Source: an uncultured bacterium (GTDB lineage Bacteria; Cyanobacteriota; Vampirovibrionia; Gastranaerophilales; Gastranaerophilaceae). Taken from it: a DNA stretch of 48,127 nt. The notes beneath the pieces were generated by a model. The model did not search any database. It worked only from the letters and a program-made list of their open reading frames with translations, and was not told the origin of the DNA. Numbering within the stretch: position 1 is the first letter of the stretch; each line of letters opens with the position of its first letter. Location of the stretch: contig CASDPF010000023.1 in assembly GCA_949282215.1 (NCBI GenBank), positions 1 through 48,127 of the forward strand, read 5' to 3'. The position numbers were made by a program, and so were the translations under genes. Positions 24,843 through 34,854 of the stretch are shown one piece after another.

Positions 24843-27800
24843 ATGTCGGATCCAATTTTAATAAATATATTAATACAAGCAGAAGGTTTGTCAGGACAAA
24901 ATGCTGAGAAGCGTCGTGCTGAACTGGAAAAGAAATCCACAGCTGAATTGCAGGAATTGCTTTCAAAAAGTTCTGATAAAGCCTCTTATGAATTGAATTT
25001 TTACCAGTCTGTCGGTTGGATGCCGGAGGCTAAACCCCAGCCTAATTACACCTCAGGGCAACAAGAAGCTATGCAATTTATGAAAGAAATGCTCGCTGAT
25101 GCAATGAGGATAATGTATGAGCAAGATAAAAAAGAAAATTCTGTAAGCAAAAGCGTTAATTTTGTTAAAGAAGTTTTTAATACCGAATATGCACAATCAA
25201 ATGTTACATCTGTAATTCAATCATTTCAAGAAGATTTTTCTGCAATAGAAGATGCGGCAAGGAAAGTTCCATCAGAATTTGAAGCTGAATTTCAGAAACG
25301 CAGAGGTGTAAAGGTTGATGAGAAAAAAATTGCAGACTGTAGCCAAAAAGCAAAAGATATGGCGGAATTTCAGGCTTCTACAGATGTGATAGATGGATTA
25401 AAAATAAAACTGAAAAATGCTTTAGTAAACGATACTTCTAATAATTTTACTCGTGCAGGAGAAAAGGCTATTTTAGAGACTCTTTCCACTATGGGTTATA
25501 CTAAAATCGGGGAGGTTATTCAAGCTGCAATGAAAGGTCATGAGAATGATCCTGCCGTAAAAGATTATATGAAAGAAAATGGTCGTTTTGCAGTTAGAAA
25601 AGATGAAGACGGCAAAATCGGGATTTATCGGGAAACAAAAGAAGGTGGATGGCAGCCTATAACTCAAGAACAGGCTCAAATTATCGGTAAAGAAATTGAA
25701 TTACGTTTAAATAAGCTTCATTCTGATATTTTAGGGGTAGACATTCCTGAAAATGCAACAAGTGAAGAAATTGCGAAATTGAATGAAGCAAAAATGGCAC
25801 AATATAAAGCTGATTATGAAAAAAGCTTTGCTCAAGCTTATGGAAAAAAAGACTTAAAACAACTTTCACAAAATTATGTAATGAGCCAAGAACAAGGTCA
25901 GGCGTATGTTCAGATGGGTGTAAATATTCTTGCTATGGCAGGAGCTATGTTCTCTGGCGGAGGTACGCTTGCATTAGTTTCAACCGGTGTAATGCTTACA
26001 AATCCTGTAGGATTTATTCAAAAAGCTACAGATGCAGATGGAATGACTGCTGAAGATTGGAAAAATTATGGTTCAGAACTTATAGAACAGGCAGGATGGA
26101 TGGCTTTAGGTATGGGTGCAGGTAAAGTCGGAGATCTTACGCGTAGTTTTGTAAAAGTCAAAGGACTTGCAAAAGTTATGAAAGATGGAGGTAAATCTTT
26201 AGATGACTTTATAAAAATTGCAGCTAAAAGTCCTGACATCCCTGCTGATGTTGCAAAAAGTCTTAAAACCGTTACAAGACTTGCGAATACTGCAGGTGTC
26301 ACAACTGAAGTAGCGACTGACATGGCAACGACAATTGCATTACAAAAAGATGGTGCGACAAGTATGGATTGGATTATGTCAATTGGAGGTTCATTAGTCG
26401 GTACTAAAATGCAAAAAGTTCTTGCTCCTATGTCACCTGATGCAAAAGTTGCTTATGTGATGGATGCGTTTAAAGATTTTAAATTATCTGAAACAGAAGC
26501 TAAACAATTGCTTAAAGCTATGGATGATTCGGCAAATGGACTTGCTCCGTTGAATAAACAAGATGTGTCAAATAATTCTCAGTATCAAGCAGAATTGGCT
26601 GATTTAAATGAAAAATTTAAAAATAAAGAAATCTCAGCCTCTGAGCTTTTGGCTGCCAAAAAAGCCCTAAGAGCTAAATATGAACAAGAAAATACGGTAA
26701 ATCATTCTCCGGCCTCGCCGACTAATCAAAAAGCTTCTTCAAAAGAAGATGCTCAAACAAATCCTGCTCAAAAAAGCGGGCCTGTTTTAGAGGGTGGAGT
26801 TCGTGCTGATGAACTTGATGAAGTTGCTCCGTTTGCACAAAGACTTGAAAATTCTTCTGATGTCGGAGATTATATCCCAGTGTCTACAAAAAAACTTGAT
26901 ATTAAAGAGTTTAAAAATAAATTAGTTTCACTAACAGACCCGAAAGACGGAACTCCATTATTTAAAGAATTGGATAGTGAATTTTTCATAGATAAGTTTG
27001 GGGTTGAGAATATCGCAGAAGTTTCCAAATTTATAGATTTTGCTCGTCAAAAGTATGATGATAATTTTGTCAAAGAGTGCTTATTTTCTTCTAACACTGA
27101 TAATAAAATAGATCCTATTGATAAAATTAAATTGCAAAGAGATTTGATAGAAAATTTTGATAATACTCCTGAAAATGCTCAATCAATTTTGACTTTATTT
27201 TGGACTATAAGCCCAAGTAAATTTAAAGCTGCTCAAATTCTATCGGATATGCCAAAACGAGAAAATTCACCAGATGCTCAATGGAATGATTTGAATAGTT
27301 TTATTGAAAAAGTTGAATTGTTTGATACTAATAAGTCAGTTGAAGCCTTAAATCGTGCTGTTACATTACAAGTTAATAATGGTGCTAAAGCATTTGGCAT
27401 AAAAGATATAGATAAAATTATTCAGATAAAAAGTTTATTATTAAGTAATGATTTTTCAGATGATGAGCTTGTAAAACTTTCTTTATCATTAGTTGGTGTT
27501 GCAAAAAACAGTAATGATTTTGGATATATTGCTGACGTTATTGCTTCTCCTAAAAATAAAGATCTTCAGACCGAAATTAAAGAAATACTGAAAGATGATA
27601 AATTTATGACTATTGTCGCTAAAATGCATCAATTGCAGCCTAAGATTTATGATAAAGTTTATGCGACTAAAATTGCTCAACCTAATATAAAGGATAAAAC
27701 TTCAAAATCTTTAATTAAACGGAATGCCAAAAAAATTAAAGATCCTCAAAAACGTCTTGATTTTGTTACTAATATGGAAAAAACACTTCCAAACCTATCT

Positions 27801-30059
27801 GAAATACAGGATAAATATATTTTGAGTAAAATTTATGCAGAAACTTCTAATATAGTAGAAAGATTGAATACAAACGATGCTGACGTTAAGTCTGAGGACT
27901 ACTTAAACTTAATTGAATATGTAAATATTGATAAAGAATTTCGTGGCGAAACGACTTATGTATATGGAAATGCTTCAGCTTATTTAGAATATATGGAAAA
28001 CGAATATCCTGATAGTGCAAAAGTTTTTAAGGATTTAGTTGAAAAATATCAAACGATGTCAAAAGAAGATTTTGATGAATATTTTGATCAAAATACCACT
28101 CCTGAAATCACAAAATTAGGGATAATCAACTATGTAAAAGATAAACAAATTGAGCAATTGAAGAATTATATAAATCAAAACTCTTATAAAGAAGGTAATT
28201 TAAATTACAGTAAAAAAGAGTTAGATAGTATTTCTCGTTTCTACAGAGACAAGTATCTATCTCAATTGCCTGAAGCGGCAAGGGAACGTTGCGAAAAAAT
28301 TTATGATTCGTTTGGTGTAAAAATGTTTTTAGCTGATGAAAATGATACAAAAGTACTTGATTTTGTATATAATGAGCTGCTGGAATGGCAAAAAGCAAGC
28401 AGAGGACAAGCTCAAATGCCTCCTGTTATTGATTTAAGTGTCATTAAAAAAGATTATATAGATAAAGTTTTCCAAGCTGGTGGATATTGTAATTCCGTTA
28501 CTAAAAATGTGAGTGTCAATGGCAGATATTTAGAAAATGTGAAACATGCACTAAGACATGAAATTGCTCATGCAAATGATTCAAAAGTTAAGACCAAAGA
28601 CGGTATTATAACTGTCTATAACAAAGATGGTTCAGCAGAAGATATTAATATAGATGAAATTATTGTCCATAAAAAAGTACAAAAACTTGATAGTAATGGA
28701 AAGCCAATGTTTAATCCTGATGGAACTCCTATTATGGAAAAAGCAAGGGCAGAAAATGGGACTTTAGATCCTGATTTGGATAAATGTAAATATGTTGAAG
28801 AATTTAAAAATGCAGGAATTCCAGAGTGGGATATTCCTTATGCGTATACAAATAAAGCAGAATTTGTAGCTGTAGCTGCTGAAGGAGATTATAGTAAATA
28901 TTCTCCTGAATTTAAAGAATTGCTTGTAAAACTGGGACTTCCGAAATGGATGTTTAATATGAAAGCAAAGGATAATGTAAATACTGATCTTAATTTATAC
29001 ACAAATAATAAATTTGCCAGTAAATATTCAGCTGAAGATAATCAAAAAATTTCCGCAAATTCAGAAAAATTCTTCAACTGGGTATCTAAAAATATTAATG
29101 AAATAACAAATGATTATTGGAAATATATTGATCAAACATTTGGAACTCTAAGTACACGTGTGAAAGATTTAGAAGGGCTGAATGAAAAAATTTACCGTGA
29201 AATAGATAGAATAGATCAAAAAATCGCAGATTTAGAAGATATAGATCAATATAATGCCACAAAACTTAAAAAAGGTGATGAGCCTTTAACTCAAGAAGCT
29301 GCAAATATTTTGATTGAAAAATATAATATGCAGAAACAAAATTTAATTAATGATTATGATACGGTTATCAACACAGTTCAAGATGCATTTGGTGCAAGAC
29401 TTGTACTTGACGATACTTCGCCTGCAGCTATTGCAAAAGTTCATCAATCTTTGTTAAATGCTATAGACAGCGGGGAAATAAAAATCCTCGAGATTAATAA
29501 CTATCAAGGTGAAGGAGCTGTTCCATATTTCTCCAGTGCTCAAATAAAACAGCTACAAGCACATTGCAGACGTCAGGGATATGAATTGAAAGTTATTTCT
29601 GATGTAAATGCCCCTGCAGGAAAAGAAGATTTATACAATAAAGATTATAATTCTCAAAAAGCAATTAAAGCTTCCGGTTATACAACTTGTCAGATGAATA
29701 TTCAACATAAAAACGGCGTTATTAGTGAATTTCAAATTCGCGGTAAATATATCAATGAGCTTGCAGAAAGCGAGCATATTTTCTATGATATCTCACAAAA
29801 CAAAGATTTAAGCAAGGGCAATCCGAGAATAAAAGCCATTACAGATCCGCTCGTCAGAGTTGTCGAAAATATGAATGCTAAAGGTAATGAACACATAAAA
29901 GAAGCATATTCAAAATATTTGACGGAATGTTATAAATTTGCACGTATGATGGAGTTAGGTATCCCTATGAAAAAACCGGTTCTGCCTGATATTGTAAATC
30001 CTATGCTTGATATTGATAATATAATTTATATTCATAATCAAATAACTTCCATAAAATAG
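24843..30059 (+). CDS. 1738-aa multidomain protein with HExxH protease motif and C-terminal RelA/SpoT-type synthetase domain
   Basis: AAAGG 6 nt before the ATG. Parts: polar helical N-terminus (1-330); Gly-rich hydrophobic segment (about 355-400, MGVNILAMAGAMFSGGG); helical region; low-complexity linker (about 615-650, SPASPTNQKASSKED); long helical region (690-1190); a zinc-protease-like part with HEIAH (1239-1243) and E1340 in AEFVAVAAEG; and an RSH-like nucleotidyltransferase (about 1425-1690). In the last: RVKDLEGLNEKIYR (1439-1452) matches the ATP-binding R-x-K...K-x-x-R motif; D1514 in VQDAFGARL is the metal Asp; GYTTCQ (1612-1617) matches GYRSxH; EFQIR (1629-1633) matches ExQIR. Known RSH enzymes make (p)ppGpp; toxic versions make (p)ppApp or modify tRNA. 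Product here is unknown. No signal peptide. Resembles a large effector or polymorphic toxin (inference). Confidence 0.85.
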   Translation: MSDPILINILIQAEGLSGQNAEKRRAELEKKSTAELQELLSKSSDKASYELNFYQSVGWMPEAKPQPNYTSGQQEAMQFMKEMLADAMRIMYEQDKKENSVSKSVNFVKEVFNTEYAQSNVTSVIQSFQEDFSAIEDAARKVPSEFEAEFQKRRGVKVDEKKIADCSQKAKDMAEFQASTDVIDGLKIKLKNALVNDTSNNFTRAGEKAILETLSTMGYTKIGEVIQAAMKGHENDPAVKDYMKENGRFAVRKDEDGKIGIYRETKEGGWQPITQEQAQIIGKEIELRLNKLHSDILGVDIPENATSEEIAKLNEAKMAQYKADYEKSFAQAYGKKDLKQLSQNYVMSQEQGQAYVQMGVNILAMAGAMFSGGGTLALVSTGVMLTNPVGFIQKATDADGMTAEDWKNYGSELIEQAGWMALGMGAGKVGDLTRSFVKVKGLAKVMKDGGKSLDDFIKIAAKSPDIPADVAKSLKTVTRLANTAGVTTEVATDMATTIALQKDGATSMDWIMSIGGSLVGTKMQKVLAPMSPDAKVAYVMDAFKDFKLSETEAKQLLKAMDDSANGLAPLNKQDVSNNSQYQAELADLNEKFKNKEISASELLAAKKALRAKYEQENTVNHSPASPTNQKASSKEDAQTNPAQKSGPVLEGGVRADELDEVAPFAQRLENSSDVGDYIPVSTKKLDIKEFKNKLVSLTDPKDGTPLFKELDSEFFIDKFGVENIAEVSKFIDFARQKYDDNFVKECLFSSNTDNKIDPIDKIKLQRDLIENFDNTPENAQSILTLFWTISPSKFKAAQILSDMPKRENSPDAQWNDLNSFIEKVELFDTNKSVEALNRAVTLQVNNGAKAFGIKDIDKIIQIKSLLLSNDFSDDELVKLSLSLVGVAKNSNDFGYIADVIASPKNKDLQTEIKEILKDDKFMTIVAKMHQLQPKIYDKVYATKIAQPNIKDKTSKSLIKRNAKKIKDPQKRLDFVTNMEKTLPNLSEIQDKYILSKIYAETSNIVERLNTNDADVKSEDYLNLIEYVNIDKEFRGETTYVYGNASAYLEYMENEYPDSAKVFKDLVEKYQTMSKEDFDEYFDQNTTPEITKLGIINYVKDKQIEQLKNYINQNSYKEGNLNYSKKELDSISRFYRDKYLSQLPEAARERCEKIYDSFGVKMFLADENDTKVLDFVYNELLEWQKASRGQAQMPPVIDLSVIKKDYIDKVFQAGGYCNSVTKNVSVNGRYLENVKHALRHEIAHANDSKVKTKDGIITVYNKDGSAEDINIDEIIVHKKVQKLDSNGKPMFNPDGTPIMEKARAENGTLDPDLDKCKYVEEFKNAGIPEWDIPYAYTNKAEFVAVAAEGDYSKYSPEFKELLVKLGLPKWMFNMKAKDNVNTDLNLYTNNKFASKYSAEDNQKISANSEKFFNWVSKNINEITNDYWKYIDQTFGTLSTRVKDLEGLNEKIYREIDRIDQKIADLEDIDQYNATKLKKGDEPLTQEAANILIEKYNMQKQNLINDYDTVINTVQDAFGARLVLDDTSPAAIAKVHQSLLNAIDSGEIKILEINNYQGEGAVPYFSSAQIKQLQAHCRRQGYELKVISDVNAPAGKEDLYNKDYNSQKAIKASGYTTCQMNIQHKNGVISEFQIRGKYINELAESEHIFYDISQNKDLSKGNPRIKAITDPLVRVVENMNAKGNEHIKEAYSKYLTECYKFARMMELGIPMKKPVLPDIVNPMLDIDNIIYIHNQITSIK

Positions 30060-30113
30060 CAAAAATAGTTTTTTATGGTTGTTAATTATAAAAAAAAGAG
30101 GTAAAATAAGTTT

Positions 30114-30548
30114 ATGATAAGTTTTGAAGGAAATAGTCAATTGAATAAAAAAATAAATCAGCTTTCTATAGAAAAATTAGAAAAAGTTTTACCAAAGAAT
30201 GAAATCGAAATTTTGCTAAAAAAGGTGAAAACTCGAGCTGAAATTGAAATGACCGAAATTGGTTCATTCCGACCTATTAAAGAGAACATTCAAAATCATA
30301 AACCTGTCATAGAAATAGGTAATGTTTCTTTGAACATTAGACCTACATCTAATCTAAACAGCAGTAAAGAAAGAATTCTTGAGGCTTCTGTATCTACAAA
30401 ATCTGGTCAGTATGTTATTGAAAAACAATTGGCAGAAGGTAATCGTGATGAAATTCTGAAATACTTAAATGATAAAAATTTTGATGAGAATTTTAAAAGA
30501 TTTCTGATGGAATGTTCTGATAATTTTGAGCAAAAAGGGCTTGAATAA
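30114..30548 (+). CDS. unknown 144-aa protein directly downstream of the RSH/zinc-protease giant
   Basis: A 54-bp gap and no terminator separate it from the giant gene, and GAGG lies 11 nt before the ATG. N-terminal helices (NKKINQLSIEKLEKVLPKNEIEILLKK), a beta-rich middle (KPVIEIGNVSLNIRP...ILEASVSTKSGQYVIEKQL) and a helical acidic end. No transmembrane segment or known motif. Position would suit an immunity or chaperone protein for the giant, but the only support is location. Confidence 0.78.
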   Translation: MISFEGNSQLNKKINQLSIEKLEKVLPKNEIEILLKKVKTRAEIEMTEIGSFRPIKENIQNHKPVIEIGNVSLNIRPTSNLNSSKERILEASVSTKSGQYVIEKQLAEGNRDEILKYLNDKNFDENFKRFLMECSDNFEQKGLE

Positions 30549-30550
30549 TT

Positions 30551-30579
30551 TTGCATTGAAATTTTAGTCGTGGTAAGAT
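30551..30579 (+). promoter_or_regulatory. leaderless promoter of rimI
   Basis: TTGCAT (30551-30556), 17 bp ending in TGG, TAAGAT (30574-30579), then exactly 6 nt to the ATG at 30586. The cleanest example of the leaderless pattern, as both hexamers are present. Confidence 0.7.
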
Positions 30580-30585
30580 AGCTTT

Positions 30586-31116
30586 ATGACAGAGCTGTTT
30601 ACGATTAAAATAAGACCTATGACACAGATGGATTTGGATAATGTAATTTCCATTGAAGCGGAATCTTATGGTGACCATCATTGGTCAAAGGAATCTTTTT
30701 TTAATGAATTATCCAATGAGCTTGCGAGATATTATTGTGCATTTGATGCTAATGGCAATCTTATGGGATATGCGGGTACTTGGCAAATTCTTGAAGAAGC
30801 TCATATTACAAATATTGCGGTTTCTCCTGATTATAGGAGAAAAAAAGTCGGAGAGGCTCTACTTACAACGATTATCAATGATTGCAGAAATAATGGAATA
30901 AAATATATTACTCTGGAAGTCCGTGTAAGCAATACTCCTGCAATTAATCTTTATGAAAAATATGGTTTCAAATCTCTGGGCACAAGAAAAGGCTATTACC
31001 AAAATAATAATGAAGATGCCTTAATAATGTGGACAGAAAATATGTTTTACGATAAATTTAAATTAATATATGACAACAATCTAGAAGATTTGAAAAGGGT
31101 TGTAAATATAATATGA
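30586..31116 (+). CDS. rimI: ribosomal-protein-alanine N-acetyltransferase
   Basis: 176 aa GNAT. Acetyl-CoA loop RRKKVGEALL, preceded by ITNIAVSPDY, and the C-terminal NLYEKYGFKSLGTRKGYYQNNNEDALIM typical of RimI, which acetylates S18 Ala1 (family knowledge). About 25 extra residues at the C-terminus. The ATG lacks a Shine-Dalgarno but has a leaderless promoter. Its stop overlaps the next ATG by 4 nt (ATGA), so translation is coupled. Confidence 0.9.
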   Translation: MTELFTIKIRPMTQMDLDNVISIEAESYGDHHWSKESFFNELSNELARYYCAFDANGNLMGYAGTWQILEEAHITNIAVSPDYRRKKVGEALLTTIINDCRNNGIKYITLEVRVSNTPAINLYEKYGFKSLGTRKGYYQNNNEDALIMWTENMFYDKFKLIYDNNLEDLKRVVNII

Positions 31117-31805
31117 CACAGGAAGAACAAGAAGAACAGCAAGAACAACCGAAAAAAAAGCTCCGTGTAAAGACGGTTAAACCTAAAAAACGCCGAGGTA
31201 TAAGGTTAGGTGTAGGCAGCCTTGTTTTATTGATTTTTTGTTCTTTTTTACTTGTAATTTCGACTTTTTTGCAGTTGGATATAACTCATTTCATTATCCC
31301 GTCTAAGTTATTTTCAGGAGAGCCAACTCGAATAAAAGATTTTATTTTTACTTATAAATTTATCCCGCAAATTCCTGCAGTTATGTTTATTGTAGGACTT
31401 TTGGGGAGAAGATTAAGTATTACAAGTATTTTGCTTTATATAATTACAGGATTATTCTTCCTGCCTGTATTTGCACTTGGCGGTGGTTGGAGATATGTTT
31501 TTGAATACGGATTTGGTTATATTTTGGCATATATTCCCGCTGCGTTTTTTACTGGCATGATACTTAAAAAAGGATATTCTTATAAAAATACTGCAAAAGC
31601 TGTCTTTGTCGGGGTTTTAACCATACACATTCTTGGAATTATTTATATGATGTGTCTTGCTTCATTAAGACATACCGGATGGGGATTTGTGGGTGATTGG
31701 ATTGCAGCTCAAAGTGGACTTAAAATAATTTACGATTTTATTTTTAGCTACATTCTTGTGTTAGTTGCGAAATATTTAAGAATTATTTTGTGGCTGTATT
31801 TGTAA
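31113..31805 (+). CDS. bioY: BioY-like biotin transporter (ECF S component)
   Basis: 230 aa. The first 35 residues are cytoplasmic, Glu/Gln then Lys/Arg-rich; five or six hydrophobic helices follow. The BioY-like segment GGGWRYVFEYGFGYILAYIPAAFFTG matches G-x-G...GY-x-x-x-x-AAF-x-x-G. BioY binds biotin, alone or with an EcfAT module; no such genes are nearby. The charged extension is unusual. Overlaps rimI by 4 nt and its 3' end overlaps the convergent EamA gene by 23 nt. Confidence 0.78.
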   Translation: MTQEEQEEQQEQPKKKLRVKTVKPKKRRGIRLGVGSLVLLIFCSFLLVISTFLQLDITHFIIPSKLFSGEPTRIKDFIFTYKFIPQIPAVMFIVGLLGRRLSITSILLYIITGLFFLPVFALGGGWRYVFEYGFGYILAYIPAAFFTGMILKKGYSYKNTAKAVFVGVLTIHILGIIYMMCLASLRHTGWGFVGDWIAAQSGLKIIYDFIFSYILVLVAKYLRIILWLYL

Positions 31806-32697
31806 CCATTTCTGGTTTTGGATAATTTTTTCTTGTAACAATTAATATTACGCCAGTGAGAATCAGTATAACTCCTGTTATAATTCTTAGCGTTAAATGT
31901 TCTTGGAAGAACAATACCCCGAAAAAGATTGCGGTTAAAGGTTCTAATGCACCAAGTATCGCAGTTTTTGTAGAACCGATAAGTTTAATTGAAATAGTAA
32001 TTGTCTCAAGTGAAATAATTGTAGGGAATAGTGCTAGTGCAATTGCACAGAGCCATAGTAATGGTTTATCAATAAGCTGTAGTTCAGTGCAGAATTTCAA
32101 ATTAAAGATGTAGACTAATAGTCCAAAAAGCATAACATAAAAACTTAATTTATCACATTTGATATGTTTGACTGTTTTGATATTTTTAACTCCGATAATA
32201 TAAAGAGCATATAAAATGGCTGAGAGTAAAACTAATCCTACCCCTTGAATGTTTAAATCCATATCTGGTTTGCCTTTGTACAACAAAACAATCCCGATTG
32301 ATGTAAGAATAATTGATGAAATAACTGTTTTTGTCATTTTTTCTTTAAAAAACAGCCACATCAAAATTGCAACTAATACAGGATAAATAAAAAGTATCGT
32401 ACAGGCAATTCCTGCTTCAATATACTGGAAAGCCATAAAAAGTGTTAAAGAAGATAATGAAAAAAACAATCCCAGAAATAATAATGGCCAAAATTCGGCT
32501 AGGGTGATTTTTAAAGAGATTTTTTTATGAAATTTTAACCATAAATAATAAATTCCGACAGCTATTGCGTATCTGTAGAATAATACTGAATTTACGCCTA
32601 TACCGCCTGCATATAACGGAAGCCCGAATAACGGATTTGTTCCATAACTTGCAGCAGCTATTGCACCGTTAATAATGCCTGTAACTTGTCTTTTCAC
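31783..32697 (-). CDS. EamA/DMT-superfamily transporter
   Basis: 304 aa with ten predicted helices in two EamA halves; LLFLGLFFSLSSLTLFMAFQYIEAGIACTILFIYP is read in pieces as the first repeat's end, and TKTAILGALEPLTAIFFGVLFFQE as the second's. Exports small metabolites; the substrate cannot be assigned. GTG start supported by GAGGAGAG about 11 nt upstream. It follows tadA by 48 bp and may extend the RR-HK-tadA operon. Confidence 0.9.
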   Translation of the reverse strand: MKRQVTGIINGAIAAASYGTNPLFGLPLYAGGIGVNSVLFYRYAIAVGIYYLWLKFHKKISLKITLAEFWPLLFLGLFFSLSSLTLFMAFQYIEAGIACTILFIYPVLVAILMWLFFKEKMTKTVISSIILTSIGIVLLYKGKPDMDLNIQGVGLVLLSAILYALYIIGVKNIKTVKHIKCDKLSFYVMLFGLLVYIFNLKFCTELQLIDKPLLWLCAIALALFPTIISLETITISIKLIGSTKTAILGALEPLTAIFFGVLFFQEHLTLRIITGVILILTGVILIVTRKNYPKPEMVTNTATK

Positions 32698-32745
32698 AGT
32701 AATTTTCTCTCCTCAAGCCACTATAGGGGTTAACAATATTATATA

Positions 32746-33168
32746 TTATTTTCTTAAATTTTCAAAACATTTTTTTAAAATTAAATCGCATTCTTTTTCC
32801 ATAATGCCGCCATATACTTTTAAAGGGGAATTGGCGAGTTTTCTAATATCAATTACCGAGCCTAATGCACCGTAATTTGTATCATAAGAACCGAAATAAA
32901 CGGATTTTAACCGTGATTGAACTATTGCCCAGGCACACATAGGACAAGGTTCTAATGTTACGTACATCTCACAATCCTCAAGACGCCAGCATCCAAGCTT
33001 TTTTTCAGCTTCTTTTATCGCCAAAATCTCAGCATGAGCCGTTACATCATTAAGTTGTTCTTTCTGGTTAAAAGCTGATGAAATTACTTCACCATTTTTA
33101 ACGATTACTGCACCAACTGCAATTTCACCTTTGGCTTTTTCAGCTTCCAATATTGCAAGTTTCATCAT
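32746..33168 (-). CDS. tadA: tRNA-specific adenosine deaminase
   Basis: 140 aa. Zinc deaminase motifs: HAEILAI (His ligand and catalytic Glu) and PCPMCAWAI (two Cys ligands). The VAVGAVIVKNGEVI-type start and DTNYGALGSVIDI favour TadA, which makes inosine-34 in tRNA-Arg, over other cytosine deaminases. Its ATG overlaps the kinase stop (ATGATGA), so it is the third gene of the RR-HK-tadA operon. Confidence 0.88.
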   Translation of the reverse strand: MMKLAILEAEKAKGEIAVGAVIVKNGEVISSAFNQKEQLNDVTAHAEILAIKEAEKKLGCWRLEDCEMYVTLEPCPMCAWAIVQSRLKSVYFGSYDTNYGALGSVIDIRKLANSPLKVYGGIMEKECDLILKKCFENLRK

Positions 33169-34853
33169 TGTTCTTCATCAGCCTCATTTGGTGCTAATTT
33201 TAAATCAACTTCGACGCAAAATCCGCATTTTTCATCAGAAGATAATTTTATTTCCCCCTGCATAGCTTCTACAAGTCCTTTTACAATGAATAATCCAAGC
33301 CCTGTTCCTCTGGTTGTGCGTGTTGTGTTATCATCCAGTCTTATAAATTTTTCAAAAAGAGTTTGGAGCTTTTTCGGTGGAATTATATCACAATCGTTTT
33401 TAACAAAGATTTTGGCAAGATTATTTTCAATAATTCCTTCAACTGTAATTTTTGAATCAGGATATGCATATTTTATTGCATTTTCAATTAAGTTTACAAA
33501 TACTTGCTCAAGTCTGTTTTTATCACCTGATACATTTGGAAAATCTTCAGGTACATTAATTACAATTTCTTTATTATCTTTATTTTTCACAAGCATTTTC
33601 GCTGTTTCTATAACTTCCGGCAGCCAAACGCTTTCAATGTTTGTGCGTAATCTCATTCCCTCAATATCAGGAATAGTAAGCAAATCTTCTATAAGTCGTT
33701 TTAATCTTTCTGATTGCTCTTTGATTATTCTCAAAGATTTTTGTTTTGTCTCTTCATCAATTTTTATATCTTGTCTTAAAAGTCTTGAAGTGTAGCCTTG
33801 AATGCTTGTAAGTGGAGTTCTCAACTCATGGCTCACTGTATCTATCAAGTTTGAACGGAATTCATTTAACTGTTTTAATTCAACGTTATTTTGTTTCAGT
33901 TGGATGTATGATTTGTGAATTTCACCTGCCATACGGTTGAATTCAAACGCGAGGAATACGATTTCATGCGGAGTGAATGCTGTTGTTAAAAGTCTTATTT
34001 GACGTTCATAATTACCTTTGGAAATCGCGATAATCCCTTTGAACAACTGTCTTATATTGATATACAAATAGTAAGTATAAAGTGCTGTTACAAATATAAT
34101 TACCAAAGTCGCAAGAATTACCGAAAGAATAATTTTTGCACTGTTATTATTAATTGCTTTTCGTGTGATTTTTTCTGTAGTGTTAACAATTATAGTAATA
34201 GGAGGGTCATCTTTATGAACATAAACTAATGGCTGATTTTTGACATCTCCGAATATAACGGGGGTATTTAATTTAAGCTTTTGCGGTAATAGCGAAAGCG
34301 TTTCTTCAAAAACGTTTTCAGTATAATTATGGGAAGCAATCAATTTACCTTCATTAGTCATAACATAAATTTGTCTGTCATCATCTTTGAGAGATTGGAA
34401 CAGCTCATCTTTCAAGGCTTGTATGCTGTATGTTGCAACAAGAAAATTTGTTTTGTCTAATGGGATTGATACTGTTGCTTTGTTTTCTTGACTGTTGATT
34501 TTGTGAATTTCTTCAAGTTCTTCTTTAGAATTTACAATTTCAATTTTTTCACAGTTGTCGAAATTTGATGCAACATTTTTGAGATATTTAGTCTTTTGTG
34601 CTTTATTCGGGATAAAATTTAATGAAAAAGCTATTTGTTCAAGATTATTATTTATAGTGTTTGAAAAAAAATCTATTTCATCAGATACCATATTAGCAAT
34701 CAAAACAGCAGATTCTCTAAGTTGATATCTCATTGATTGCTGATTAATGTTATTGATAATAAAACCGCTTACACACATAGGTATCAGGACTGCAAAGAAA
34801 AATACAATTCCGATTTGTTCAACAATTTTTAGTCTTTTAAATTTAAAAAACAT
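33165..34853 (-). CDS. membrane sensor histidine kinase
   Basis: 562 aa from the ATG immediately after the response-regulator stop; a TTG 15 nt upstream is an alternative. TM1 about 10-32, extracytoplasmic sensor (about 33-220) that looks like a dCache/PAS-type fold, TM2 about 222-250, HAMP, HisKA with His342 in DTVSHELRTPLTS, and HATPase with NLIENAIKYA, DNTTRTTRGTGLGLFI. Orthodox kinase, paired with the OmpR-type regulator. The signal is unknown. Same-operon tadA is probably incidental. Confidence 0.93.
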   Translation of the reverse strand: MFFKFKRLKIVEQIGIVFFFAVLIPMCVSGFIINNINQQSMRYQLRESAVLIANMVSDEIDFFSNTINNNLEQIAFSLNFIPNKAQKTKYLKNVASNFDNCEKIEIVNSKEELEEIHKINSQENKATVSIPLDKTNFLVATYSIQALKDELFQSLKDDDRQIYVMTNEGKLIASHNYTENVFEETLSLLPQKLKLNTPVIFGDVKNQPLVYVHKDDPPITIIVNTTEKITRKAINNNSAKIILSVILATLVIIFVTALYTYYLYINIRQLFKGIIAISKGNYERQIRLLTTAFTPHEIVFLAFEFNRMAGEIHKSYIQLKQNNVELKQLNEFRSNLIDTVSHELRTPLTSIQGYTSRLLRQDIKIDEETKQKSLRIIKEQSERLKRLIEDLLTIPDIEGMRLRTNIESVWLPEVIETAKMLVKNKDNKEIVINVPEDFPNVSGDKNRLEQVFVNLIENAIKYAYPDSKITVEGIIENNLAKIFVKNDCDIIPPKKLQTLFEKFIRLDDNTTRTTRGTGLGLFIVKGLVEAMQGEIKLSSDEKCGFCVEVDLKLAPNEADEEQ

Positions 34854-34854
34854 A

